Shown here one piece after another: positions 43,542 to 50,938 of a DNA stretch of 64,000 nucleotides (its first letter is position 1; every line of letters begins with the position of its first letter). Under the pieces are notes generated by a model. It made no database searches, was not told where the DNA came from, and saw only the letters and a list, made by a program, of their open reading frames with translations. Location: the NCBI GenBank assembly GCA_016195385.1, contig JACPZS010000161.1, positions 1 to 64,000 on the forward strand, written 5' to 3'. The position numbers and the translations under genes were made by a program. The stretch comes from Verrucomicrobiota bacterium. GTDB lineage: Bacteria > Verrucomicrobiota > Verrucomicrobiia > Limisphaerales > JACPZS01.

Positions 43542-43967
43542 TCAAGCGGGAAGCGGATGTTGCAATGAGTACTCGGCGGCGTTGACCGGGATGACTTGTT
43601 TGCCCATGAGAGTTCGTCGGTTGAGCACGATTGGCCCCTTCAAATTGACGGTCGCTTTGCCCTGCGGCCGCAGCGTGACGATGTTGAACACGAGCGCGTC
43701 CGCCGGCTCTTCGAGGCCGAGAAATTCCGCATCTTCCGCGCTGATGTCGGGATGATAGTCCGGGATGATCGTGAGCGGGAAAAGCACCAGGAAGGCCAGG
43801 TTGGGATCGTCCATGACTTGCAGCCAGAGAAACGGGGCTTCCTCCGGATCGGCCAGCAGAACATACTTCTTGATCTTCTCGAATCCCAAGAGTCCGAGGG
43901 GCAGGTGGATGACATTGTCCTGCTCAGTTTCGAGCAATTCTGGTTCGGTTAACTCGGCAAATTTCAT
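43542..43967 (-). CDS. fliW: Flagellar assembly factor FliW
   Basis: ATG 43967 gives 141 residues, the usual FliW length; an upstream in-frame start at 44021 would place the candidate sigma-54 promoter inside the gene. Family features are DNVIHLPLGLLGFEKIKKYV, PFLWLQVMDDPNLAFLVLFP, DALVFNIVTLRPQGKATVNL and LKGPIVLNRRTLMGKQVI. FliW is a protein antagonist of CsrA and also binds flagellin, giving a three-way switch that matches flagellin synthesis to export. It is the first gene of the flagellin operon, 25 bp before csrA. Confidence 0.95.
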   Translation of the reverse strand: MKFAELTEPELLETEQDNVIHLPLGLLGFEKIKKYVLLADPEEAPFLWLQVMDDPNLAFLVLFPLTIIPDYHPDISAEDAEFLGLEEPADALVFNIVTLRPQGKATVNLKGPIVLNRRTLMGKQVIPVNAAEYSLQHPLPA

Positions 43968-43993
43968 ACAATTCAACTTTTGCGATGCTGTTA

Positions 43994-44009
43994 AGCAGGC
44001 GATATGCCA
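43994..44009 (-). promoter_or_regulatory. Candidate sigma-54 promoter of the fliW-csrA-flagellin operon
   Basis: The minus strand reads TGGCATATCGCCTGCT (44009 to 43994), matching the sigma-54 consensus TGGCAC-N5-TTGCW at all but two positions, with the GG and GC dinucleotides at the required spacing. Transcription would begin near 43983, about 16 nt before the fliW ATG. Sigma-54 control of flagellar genes is common. No activator-binding site was identified. Confidence 0.55.
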
Positions 44010-44575
44010 CGGCGATCGCAAACCGACCCTAGCGCGACGGAAGGCTTGTTAACATTGATGATTCTGCGATGGACGTTTGGTTGGGAAGTTTCCAAGAGAT
44101 CCCGCACGCTACGCGAGACCGGCAAAATCCACCGGCAACGCGGCGAGATTTTCCCCCTTGTTAAAACAGGATCGTCTCGCAGCGCTATCGGAAATCTCGA
44201 TGAGACCACTCGTTGCCAAAGAAACCGAACCGAGAATATCGGCCGGCGAGACCGTGCTTTAACCATCGTCGCCGGCGTGCATCAAGTTTGCCCGCTCGCG
44301 CGCCGATAGTGAAAAGTACACACGGATTGGTTTCGGCGGTGTTCTTGCGGGTGAACCGCCAGCCAGTGTCTAAGCGTCAGAATGATTGAAAGAAGTATGC
44401 GACGACGAAAGCAGCGACATGAAAAGGATCGATCGGATGATTTTAAGCTCAACCTGCGCGACAGCAGCCAACCTCTAACAGCGCGACACGCAAGGCCACA
44501 CTCAGGGGACGGAGTTAAGCAACCGAAATTGTCGCTCACATTGCACGCGCATCAAATTTAGTCCCAAACTTCGAC
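44010..44575. other. Intergenic region between divergent fliW and cheD, about 565 bp
   Basis: It separates the minus-strand flagellin operon from plus-strand cheD. Apart from the sigma-54-like site at its left end and a sigma-28-like match at 44282-44309 it shows no gene, tRNA or clear hairpin. A purine-rich stretch follows the sigma-28-like match. Confidence 0.5.
44282..44309 (+). promoter_or_regulatory. Possible sigma-28 (FliA) promoter upstream of cheD
   Basis: TCAAGTTT (44282-44289) and GCCGATAG (44302-44309) are separated by 12 nt; the FliA consensus is TAAAGTTT-N11-GCCGATAA. Each half has one mismatch and the spacer is one longer than ideal. It points towards cheD, whose start lies 267 bp further on, a long leader. 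Plausible because cheD is a chemotaxis gene. Confidence 0.35.
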
Positions 44576-45097
44576 ATGCCGTTACCTAGTCTTGCTGGAT
44601 TGACGCAAAAATCGGTGGTTGGAATCGCCGACCTCGCCGTTTCCACCAACCCCAACGTCGAGTTGGCCACGTATTCGCTCGGATCGTGCCTCGGCGTTTC
44701 ACTTTACGATCCGGTCAGCAAAGTGGGTGGCCTGCTGCACATCATGTTGCCGGATTCTTCGATTGATCCGGTCAAAGCGGCCCTGCAACCGGCGATGTTT
44801 GCGGACACGGGTCTGCCGGCGATGTTGCATGCGGCTCATAAGTTGAAGGCCGACAAAAAGCGCGTGCAGATCTGTGTGGCTGGTGGCGCGCAGATACTGG
44901 ATACGAGCGGGATTTTCAATATCGGCCGAAAAAATTATGAGTCGTTGGCTTGCGTCCTCCAGCAGCACGGTCTGAGCGTGCAAGCGGAGCACGTCGGTGG
45001 GCTGGTCAGCCGTTCGATGTATCTGAACATCGCCACCGGCGAAGTACGGCTCAAAATTTCCGGGCAACCCAACGAAAGGATCCTATGGACGAGCTAG
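44576..45097 (+). CDS. cheD: Chemoreceptor glutamine deamidase CheD
   Basis: This 173-residue protein carries the catalytic residues of CheD in the right spacing: Thr32, Cys38 and His55 (TYSLGSCLGVSLYD then GGLLHIMLPDS), equivalent to Thr21, Cys27 and His44 of the Thermotoga enzyme. CheD deamidates glutamines in chemoreceptors to tune their signalling, and can work with CheC. CVAGGAQIL and FNIGRKNYE are further family motifs. It overlaps the HDOD gene by 13 bp, so the two are co-translated. Receptors and CheC are not in the window. Confidence 0.95.
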   Translation: MPLPSLAGLTQKSVVGIADLAVSTNPNVELATYSLGSCLGVSLYDPVSKVGGLLHIMLPDSSIDPVKAALQPAMFADTGLPAMLHAAHKLKADKKRVQICVAGGAQILDTSGIFNIGRKNYESLACVLQQHGLSVQAEHVGGLVSRSMYLNIATGEVRLKISGQPNERILWTS

Positions 45098-45927
45098 ACA
45101 GTTACATCAACAAGGTCAAAAAGCTTCCGCCCATGCCGCCGATGGTGCCGCAGTTGATGACCTTGCTCAACGACCCGGATGTGGATTCGGAAAAAGTCGT
45201 CAAACTGATCACCTACGATCCTTCGTTGACCGCGAACGTCCTCCAAGCCTGCAACAGCGCGTTGTTTTCAGGTTCCGCTCCCGCGGATGATGTCGGTGAA
45301 GCCATCATGCGCATCGGATTTCAACAGGTTTACCGCATGGTCGTCCTCGTCAGTTCTTCGCGCATGTTGAAACCATCACAAACCGGCTACGGCATCGACG
45401 AGGGCGAACTTTGGAAACACTCGGTGGCGACTGCGGTGGCGGCGCAGACGCTGGCGAAGGAATTAGGCGACAACGAAAGCACTGCCTTCACTGCTGCGTT
45501 GCTGCACGACATCGGCAAGATTATACTCTCCCAGGCGCTCGAGCACATTTACAAGAAATTGGTGGAAGAAACCGAAGCGCAACAGGCCGCGCTGGTCGAA
45601 ACGGAAAAACGACTGCTCGGTGTCACGCACGCCGAAGTAGGAGGCCGTCTCCTGACACGCTGGAAATTTCCTCCCAATCTCGTGACGGCAGTCACCTTCC
45701 ATCACGAACCTGGCTCCGCTCCGGAGCACCAGCGTGTCGCCGCTTGCGTTTATCTTGGCAACCTGATCGCTTATTCCCTCGGCCACGGTTACGGGCATCT
45801 GGCTTTCGCGCAACGCGGCCGCGCCGACGCGCTGGATTTACTCGGTGTTAATGGTGATGACATCCCGCGACTCATGATCCGGGCGCAGGAAAACTTTGCC
45901 GCCGTCCAGTCATTGCTCCAACTCTGA
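45085..45927 (+). CDS. HDOD-domain signalling protein
   Basis: ATG 45085 gives 280 residues with an AAGGA ribosome site 5 nt before it and a 13-bp overlap with cheD. The HDOD domain covers about 10-210: KKLPPMPPMVPQLMTLLNDP, KLITYDPSLTANVLQACNSA, IMRIGFQQVYRMVVLVSSSR and ALLHDIGKIILSQALEHIYK, then VGGRLLTRWKFPPNLVTAVT and FHHEP. HDOD domains resemble HD phosphohydrolases without full metal sites and act in signalling; here HDIGK is present but upstream HD histidines are not obvious. Coupling to cheD suggests a role in motility or chemotaxis control. Confidence 0.92.
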   Translation: MDELDSYINKVKKLPPMPPMVPQLMTLLNDPDVDSEKVVKLITYDPSLTANVLQACNSALFSGSAPADDVGEAIMRIGFQQVYRMVVLVSSSRMLKPSQTGYGIDEGELWKHSVATAVAAQTLAKELGDNESTAFTAALLHDIGKIILSQALEHIYKKLVEETEAQQAALVETEKRLLGVTHAEVGGRLLTRWKFPPNLVTAVTFHHEPGSAPEHQRVAACVYLGNLIAYSLGHGYGHLAFAQRGRADALDLLGVNGDDIPRLMIRAQENFAAVQSLLQL

Positions 45928-46067
45928 GTTCGGCGACCACTCGTCCCATCCGAGTCCTCATGGTAATGGACGCGGCGATCATCCGAAGAACTTCCGAATT
46001 CAAACCCGACGTTTGCGCTCTCGATTTCGGGATGACGCGAATAGACGGTTTGAGCGACTGGCTCGCT

Positions 46068-46910
46068 TCAGTTTGTGCCGGGCACTTTTGAAAGTGCCTC
46101 GCGCGCTTTCTTTTCACCCGCAGCTTGTGCCACAAACCAGTTCAACGCCGTGCGCAACTCCTCGTTGTTCAACTGATGCCCGCCAGCGTAGGTGCTGAGG
46201 CGCACATTGATGAAGCCGGATTCACCCATGGACGCGCGCACCGTCTTGTGCTGCTCCGGCGTCGCGATGGGATCCGTGTCGCCGCTGCTCAGAAAGATGG
46301 GCACCTGATGAAACGCCTCGCCCGGCTGATGAGTGTTGAATCCGAAGGTCGCCCGGTCTTCATTGCATCCACCCATGAAGATGCCGATCAACTCGTAATT
46401 CTGCCGGGCGAGGATCGCGCCGAGCGAGCCGGACATTTTGGCCCCGCCGGAAAAACCGGCGCAAGCCACCGGCCAGCGCGCGGACTCCGGCCAGTTGCGA
46501 TGGAGCGTGTCCAGCGCGGACCCCAGCATGACACCGCGCCAGGCAAACGTATCGTACTTCGGTTGCGTTTGCGCCGGACCTTCGGCGGCAAACAACACCC
46601 ACCCCTCCGCCAGTGCCACGTTTGTGTAGCCGCGTAGCGCGGCAATGGGGGATCCTCCGCTCGGGCTGCTTACGATTAGCAATTGCCACGGCTTCTTCAA
46701 ATCAAACCCGGCGGGCACGGCCAGGCCGAAGCGCGCGGTGTTCACAAATGAATTTCCGGCCTGGTTCGCCGCCCCTTTGGCTTGCGCAGAAAGCGGAATG
46801 CTGAATTCGAACACTCGGCCGGGCACGAGATTGGTAAGGCCAAACTTGATCGGCTGTGCCCACGCGGCCAATGGCAATAAGGCAAGGAAAAATCCGAGGA
46901 GCTTTTTCAT
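46068..46910 (-). CDS. Secreted alpha/beta hydrolase, PHB-depolymerase/esterase-like
   Basis: This is a 280-residue protein with signal peptide MKKLLGFFLALLPLAAWA (cleavage at AQ). The nucleophile elbow is CAGFSGGAKMSGSLGAILAR (GxSxG), the acid is probably in FLSSGDTDPIATPEQH and the histidine in YAGGHQLNNEELRTAL, the order expected of an alpha/beta hydrolase. FGLAVPAGFDLKKPWQLLIV resembles the start of secreted esterases of the PhaZ/LpqC group. Likely periplasmic or secreted; substrate unknown. It converges with the HDOD gene and is followed upstream by a small secreted protein on the same strand. Confidence 0.85.
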   Translation of the reverse strand: MKKLLGFFLALLPLAAWAQPIKFGLTNLVPGRVFEFSIPLSAQAKGAANQAGNSFVNTARFGLAVPAGFDLKKPWQLLIVSSPSGGSPIAALRGYTNVALAEGWVLFAAEGPAQTQPKYDTFAWRGVMLGSALDTLHRNWPESARWPVACAGFSGGAKMSGSLGAILARQNYELIGIFMGGCNEDRATFGFNTHQPGEAFHQVPIFLSSGDTDPIATPEQHKTVRASMGESGFINVRLSTYAGGHQLNNEELRTALNWFVAQAAGEKKAREALSKVPGTN

Positions 46911-46962
46911 CGAGTCAGAAGAGCGTGCAAGACTTGGTTTTGGAAAATGTGTAGAAGGAGGT

Positions 46963-47418
46963 TTACCAAAGAAAAGATTTCTGCTCGGCGATGATTTGCG
47001 CGCCGTCCCACAAGCTGACCCGCCAGGCGACTGGTTCGCCCAACTCGCGGTAGCGCTCGCCTTCCAATTTAACGGCCGACCATTGAGCGAAGCGGCGCTT
47101 GGTGCTCACGGGCGTTTCCAGTTGCACCGGGCTGGTCGAAAGAGTGCCGCGCACTTCAGTCCGCAGCTTTAGTTCCTTCGCGCGGCGCGCCGACTTCCAT
47201 TGGATGTCGAACCGGAGTGCCGCGCGTTTCTCGGGGTTGCGGCGCAGCAACGCCTGGTACGCGTCGCGATCATACAAGCTGGGCGAAAGTGCGTGCCGGC
47301 CTTGCTCGTCGAGGTAATGCGTCAAAACTTTGACGATTCTTCCGTCACCGGCGGCGGGCAGATGGGCGGTCGAAAAGCCCAGGCAAAGGAGCAGCATTCT
47401 GAAGTAACGCGAGCGCAT
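46963..47418 (-). CDS. Small secreted protein of unknown function
   Basis: This is a 151-residue protein with a signal peptide (MRSRYFRMLLLCLGFSTAHL, cleavage near PAAG). The mature part is about 125 residues, with many Arg/Lys/Glu residues, DGRIVKVLTHYLDEQGRHAL, SLYDRDAYQALLRRNPEKRA and WRVSLWDGAQIIAEQKSFLW. The pattern of alternating hydrophobic residues suggests a beta-sandwich. I do not recognise a named family. It sits 52 bp upstream of the hydrolase gene on the same strand and may be co-transcribed with it. Confidence 0.8.
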   Translation of the reverse strand: MRSRYFRMLLLCLGFSTAHLPAAGDGRIVKVLTHYLDEQGRHALSPSLYDRDAYQALLRRNPEKRAALRFDIQWKSARRAKELKLRTEVRGTLSTSPVQLETPVSTKRRFAQWSAVKLEGERYRELGEPVAWRVSLWDGAQIIAEQKSFLW

Positions 47419-47534
47419 CGCTAGAAGATAGGCCGGGACGCGCCAAAGACAATTCTGATTTTGGCGAGGGAACGTCCGTTCACGTGGGGCTTGTGTTTTT
47501 TTGGAAAATGACGATTCATTCCCGCAGACCCCTT

Positions 47535-48878
47535 ATGAAATGCGTCCTGCTCATCGAAGACGAAGCCGACACGCGCAGCACGCTGGCGGAGTTCCTGACC
47601 GGCGCGGGCTGGCGGGTGCTGCAGGCGGATGACGGCGACGTCGGTTTGACGCTCGCCCACCGCCACCGTCCCGATGTCGTGATTTGCGATCTCTTGATGC
47701 CGCGATGCAACGGCTTTCAAGTCTGCCGCGCCATTCGCCAGCAACCGCGTCTTGGCCACACCAAAATTATTGTCATCACCGGCAAGGAAGAATCGGATCG
47801 CCACGAAGCCCTCGCCGCCGGAGCGAACGAGTATCTGCTCAAACCGTTGAGCCTGCCGCGGCTCGCGCGGATGCTGGCACAGGTCGCGCCTCCGGCGACT
47901 GGACAAGGCGCCAGCCTGCCGGAGGATCGGCCGGAGGAGTGCGTGAGTTCAGCCGGCGCGAGAATCAAATTCTGGGGCGTGCGCGGTTCCATTCCCACAC
48001 CGGGTCCGGGAACGGTTCACTACGGCGGCAACACTTCGTGCATTGAAGTCCGGGCCGACGATGAATTGATCGTGCTCGATTCGGGTTCCGGGATCCGCCC
48101 GCTGGGGCTTTCGCTGGTAAAGGAATTTGGCGCGCATCCCATCAAATTGACGCTGCTGATTTCGCACACGCACTGGGATCACATCCAGGGCTTTCCGTTC
48201 TTTGTGCCGGCTTATGATTCGAAAAATCACATCCGCATTCTCGGCTACGAAGGCTCGCGCGAGGGGCTGCGCGCCACTCTCTCCAGCCAGATGGAAAGCC
48301 CCTACTTTCCCGTCGGCATGTCGCAAATGCCGGGCCACATCCGCATCGAGGAGTTGAAGGAGTTGAACTTCGACATTGGCCGCGTGCATGTCGAGGCCGC
48401 CTTCATGAATCATCCGGGGATTTGCGTCGGCTATCGCTTGAACACCAGCGCCGGTGCCATTGCCTACGTGCCCGACAATGAGCCGTTCCATCCACGCCGC
48501 ACGGCGCATCATCCACAAAGCGGCAGCACGGGAGACACGCGGCGCTTCATGAAGGAGAAGGAGCGCAAGTTGACCGCGTTTCTTCACGATGCCGAGGTGT
48601 TGATTCTCGATGCGCAATACGACGACGTCGAATACAAAAACCACTTGGGCTGGGGACATGGCAGCACCCAGGCCGCCGTCGATCTGGCCGTGCGCGCCAA
48701 AGTGAAAAAGCTTTTCCTTTTTCACCACGATCCATTGAACGACGACGCCAAGATCACGCACATGGTTGAACACGCGCGCTTCCAGGCGGCGCGGCTTGGC
48801 AACGGCCTCGAAGTGGATGCGGCACGCGAAGGAGTGGAAGTGATCCTGCCGTCGATCCGCCACTCCAAGAAAGCCTGA
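47535..48878 (+). CDS. Response regulator fused to a metallo-beta-lactamase-fold hydrolase
   Basis: ATG 47535 gives 447 residues starting directly with the receiver domain (MKCVLLIEDEADTRSTLAEF). The phospho-acceptor is Asp52 (VVICDLLMPRCNGFQVCR), with acidic residues at 8-9 and the KP lysine in YLLKPLSLPRL. After a short linker comes an MBL-fold domain (about 140-440): KFWGVRGSIPTPGPGTVHYG, GGNTSCIEV, metal motif HTHWDH at 211-216, and further metal-binding candidates in NHPGICVGYRL, LDAQYDD and FLFHHDPLNDD. It resembles PhnP/RNase Z-type phosphodiesterases. Phosphorylation probably switches the hydrolase. No histidine kinase is adjacent. Earlier in-frame ATGs at 47484 and 47508 are less likely. 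Confidence 0.9.
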   Translation: MKCVLLIEDEADTRSTLAEFLTGAGWRVLQADDGDVGLTLAHRHRPDVVICDLLMPRCNGFQVCRAIRQQPRLGHTKIIVITGKEESDRHEALAAGANEYLLKPLSLPRLARMLAQVAPPATGQGASLPEDRPEECVSSAGARIKFWGVRGSIPTPGPGTVHYGGNTSCIEVRADDELIVLDSGSGIRPLGLSLVKEFGAHPIKLTLLISHTHWDHIQGFPFFVPAYDSKNHIRILGYEGSREGLRATLSSQMESPYFPVGMSQMPGHIRIEELKELNFDIGRVHVEAAFMNHPGICVGYRLNTSAGAIAYVPDNEPFHPRRTAHHPQSGSTGDTRRFMKEKERKLTAFLHDAEVLILDAQYDDVEYKNHLGWGHGSTQAAVDLAVRAKVKKLFLFHHDPLNDDAKITHMVEHARFQAARLGNGLEVDAAREGVEVILPSIRHSKKA

Positions 48879-48972
48879 CGCCGAGGAAAACCCTCCGTCT
48901 CCGGAACCGCTGCGGTGCCGGCCAACGCTTCGGAGAGTTGTCACGCGATGCAATTTTTCCTACGCTGCGGCC

Positions 48973-49269
48973 ATGACGAGACATTGTCACAAATGCGGTT
49001 GGGAATGGACGCTCGCCGGCTTGCCGGGACGCAGCGAGTCGTGCCATCGGTGCAACGCGGATCTGCGCGTCTGCCTGAACTGCACCAGCTACGACGTGCG
49101 CGCGGCGCATCAATGTCGCGACCGCCGGGCGGAGCCGGAAGCCGAAAAAGCGGTCGGGAATTTCTGCGAATACTTTGATTTCATCCGGCGGAAATTTGTC
49201 GCCTATGGCGAACCGAATTCACGCGAGGCGTCGGCCCGGGAGAAGTTGAAGAAGTTGTTCGGAGACTAG
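48973..49269 (+). CDS. Small zinc-ribbon-type protein
   Basis: This is a 98-residue protein. Three CxxC pairs (Cys5/8, 24/27, 34/37) and Cys48 suggest one or two bound zinc ions. The second half (FCEYFDFIRRKFVAYGEPNS, then EKLKKLFGD) is helical and charged. No signal peptide. I recognise this as a conserved small protein of unknown function rather than a named family. It follows the response regulator-MBL gene by 94 bp on the same strand. Confidence 0.8.
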   Translation: MTRHCHKCGWEWTLAGLPGRSESCHRCNADLRVCLNCTSYDVRAAHQCRDRRAEPEAEKAVGNFCEYFDFIRRKFVAYGEPNSREASAREKLKKLFGD

Positions 49270-49295
49270 CTAAAGCGCGCGGCGATTCCGTAGCA

Positions 49296-49314
49296 GAAGT
49301 GAATAAATCACTTC
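49296..49314. terminator. Hairpin between convergent genes
   Basis: A perfect 7-bp inverted repeat GAAGTGA/TCACTTC with an ATAAA loop lies between the ends of the zinc-ribbon gene (stop 49269) and the sigma-factor gene (stop 49322). There is no clear T-run on either side, so it is a weak or factor-assisted bidirectional terminator at best. Confidence 0.35.
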
Positions 49315-49321
49315 GACCATG

Positions 49322-50752
49322 TCAGCGCTCCTTGGCCGGTTTGGTGGCCTCTTCCATTGCAAGGTAGTCGTTTTCAAAGCCCTCGAAATTGCCATCGGGA
49401 GAAATCCTTTCTACGACCGAACCATCCGCTGTCGTGTAAACTCGCGCCCAAGTGCCATCCAATCGGGATCGCGGCTCACGCTCGCGAAACAAAAGCCAAT
49501 CCATCTTCATCTCCGAAAGGGGCCGGACGTGTTTTACGAATTCAAACCGGTCTAGTTTGAAATCGCTAGGCAGATTCTCCGACCAGTACTTTTTAAACTC
49601 ATCGAAACTCGTTGGGAACGTGTCGTGATTATCCGTTTGAAATATGCGAGCTGCGATCCCCAGATGCTGCATCGCCCTAATGGTTTCTCGTGAAAGCTGC
49701 GATTCGGCGGCGAGTAGCACGGCCTTTTCTGCGGCGCCTTGGTCTTTGACTATCCCCGAGTTCAACGCCGGTTGAGCGCCGTTGCTTTGCAGCGCGATCT
49801 GTTTACGCAAGCGTCCCACTTCGCCGCGCAACTGAAGCAACTCGGTATGCTCTTTGCGGAGGCGCTCCACTTCGCCCGGTTCGACAGTGGATGACACGAC
49901 GCCCAGATTGTCTTCGACGCGAGTGTTGAGTTGGGCGACCTGTTGTTGGAGCGCCTGATTTTGTTCGCGCAATTGCGCGACAGTTTTTTGCTGGTACGCC
50001 CACGGCGCTGCGACAGCAGCCAGGGCGACGGCACTGACGGCAAGTTTTGTTTTCATAAGTGCGAGGGTTTGAATAATTCCAACGGACGAGGCGGCAGCAC
50101 CCGCCGCCGCCAAAGAAGCAGCCGCCACGGAAACCGCGAGGCCAGCGGGGGCGATTTGCGTGCTTGCGACACCAAAGGCGGCGGTCAACGCGCCCGCCGA
50201 CACGCCCACTCCACGGCGACGAAAATAAACACGTAGTTTTTCCAGCGCTCGGGCAAGCCGCTTTTGCGCCGCGTCATCGCTTGCGCCAAGGGCAGCGCCC
50301 ACTTGCGTGAGACTCTTGCTGGCGAAGTAGCGCAGCACGACGGCGTCGCGATCGGCATCGGGGAGCTGGCCCAGGGCTTCGTCGAGCAGCGGTTGGAGCG
50401 CGTCGGCCATCCGGGCCTCGACGGAATCGCCGGCGTGCAGAGCATGAAGTTCCATAGCTTGTTTCTCCCGTTCGGCGCGGCGGGCATTACCGCGCACCGC
50501 GTTGGCCGCCGCGTGACAGGCGGCACGATAGAGCCAGCCAGGCAGCACCGTGCCGGACGGCAGGCGCGACGCTTTGCGCGCGAGGTCGGTGAAGACAGCT
50601 TGGGCGACGTCGCGGGCAAGGTCGGAGTCGTTCGTGATGCGCCTGGCCGCACCCCAGACGAGGTTCAAGTGCCGCCGCACCAGTTCGGTGAAAGCCTCGT
50701 CGAGATGTTGCTCGACGTAACGGCGGAGGAGTTCCTGGTCGTTTGCGCTCAT
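49322..50752 (-). CDS. ECF sigma factor fused to a membrane-anchored coiled-coil/periplasmic part
   Basis: ATG 50752 gives 476 residues (a GTG 18 bp upstream is possible). Residues 1-185 are an ECF sigma factor: region 2 ([55 protein letters not shown]) and region 4 ([39 protein letters not shown]). Two hydrophobic stretches follow (about 205-235 and [20 protein letters not shown]), then a coiled coil ([40 protein letters not shown]), and a C-terminal domain ending [13 protein letters not shown]. Such fusions are common in verrucomicrobia. The tail may act as a built-in anti-sigma or sensor; no separate anti-sigma gene is adjacent. Confidence 0.9.
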   Translation of the reverse strand: MSANDQELLRRYVEQHLDEAFTELVRRHLNLVWGAARRITNDSDLARDVAQAVFTDLARKASRLPSGTVLPGWLYRAACHAAANAVRGNARRAEREKQAMELHALHAGDSVEARMADALQPLLDEALGQLPDADRDAVVLRYFASKSLTQVGAALGASDDAAQKRLARALEKLRVYFRRRGVGVSAGALTAAFGVASTQIAPAGLAVSVAAASLAAAGAAASSVGIIQTLALMKTKLAVSAVALAAVAAPWAYQQKTVAQLREQNQALQQQVAQLNTRVEDNLGVVSSTVEPGEVERLRKEHTELLQLRGEVGRLRKQIALQSNGAQPALNSGIVKDQGAAEKAVLLAAESQLSRETIRAMQHLGIAARIFQTDNHDTFPTSFDEFKKYWSENLPSDFKLDRFEFVKHVRPLSEMKMDWLLFREREPRSRLDGTWARVYTTADGSVVERISPDGNFEGFENDYLAMEEATKPAKER

Positions 50753-50938
50753 GTCTTCACCAGATAACACCCGCCGAATTTCTGATCCGACAAACTTATT
50801 TGAGCCGGTCGTTGATCATCTTCGTCAAGAACGTCACTTGGAATTCCAATTTTCAGGTTGGAAGGTTCAGGATGATCGCAGTTCCGAGATGTCGGTGCTC
50901 CAAGCGAAAGTTCGGGAATGGAGAAATTTTGAGACCGG

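Noticed and set aside
44334-44349. Second sigma-54-like match upstream of cheD
   Set aside because: The -12 half fits but the -24 half has only GGC in common with the consensus; too weak.
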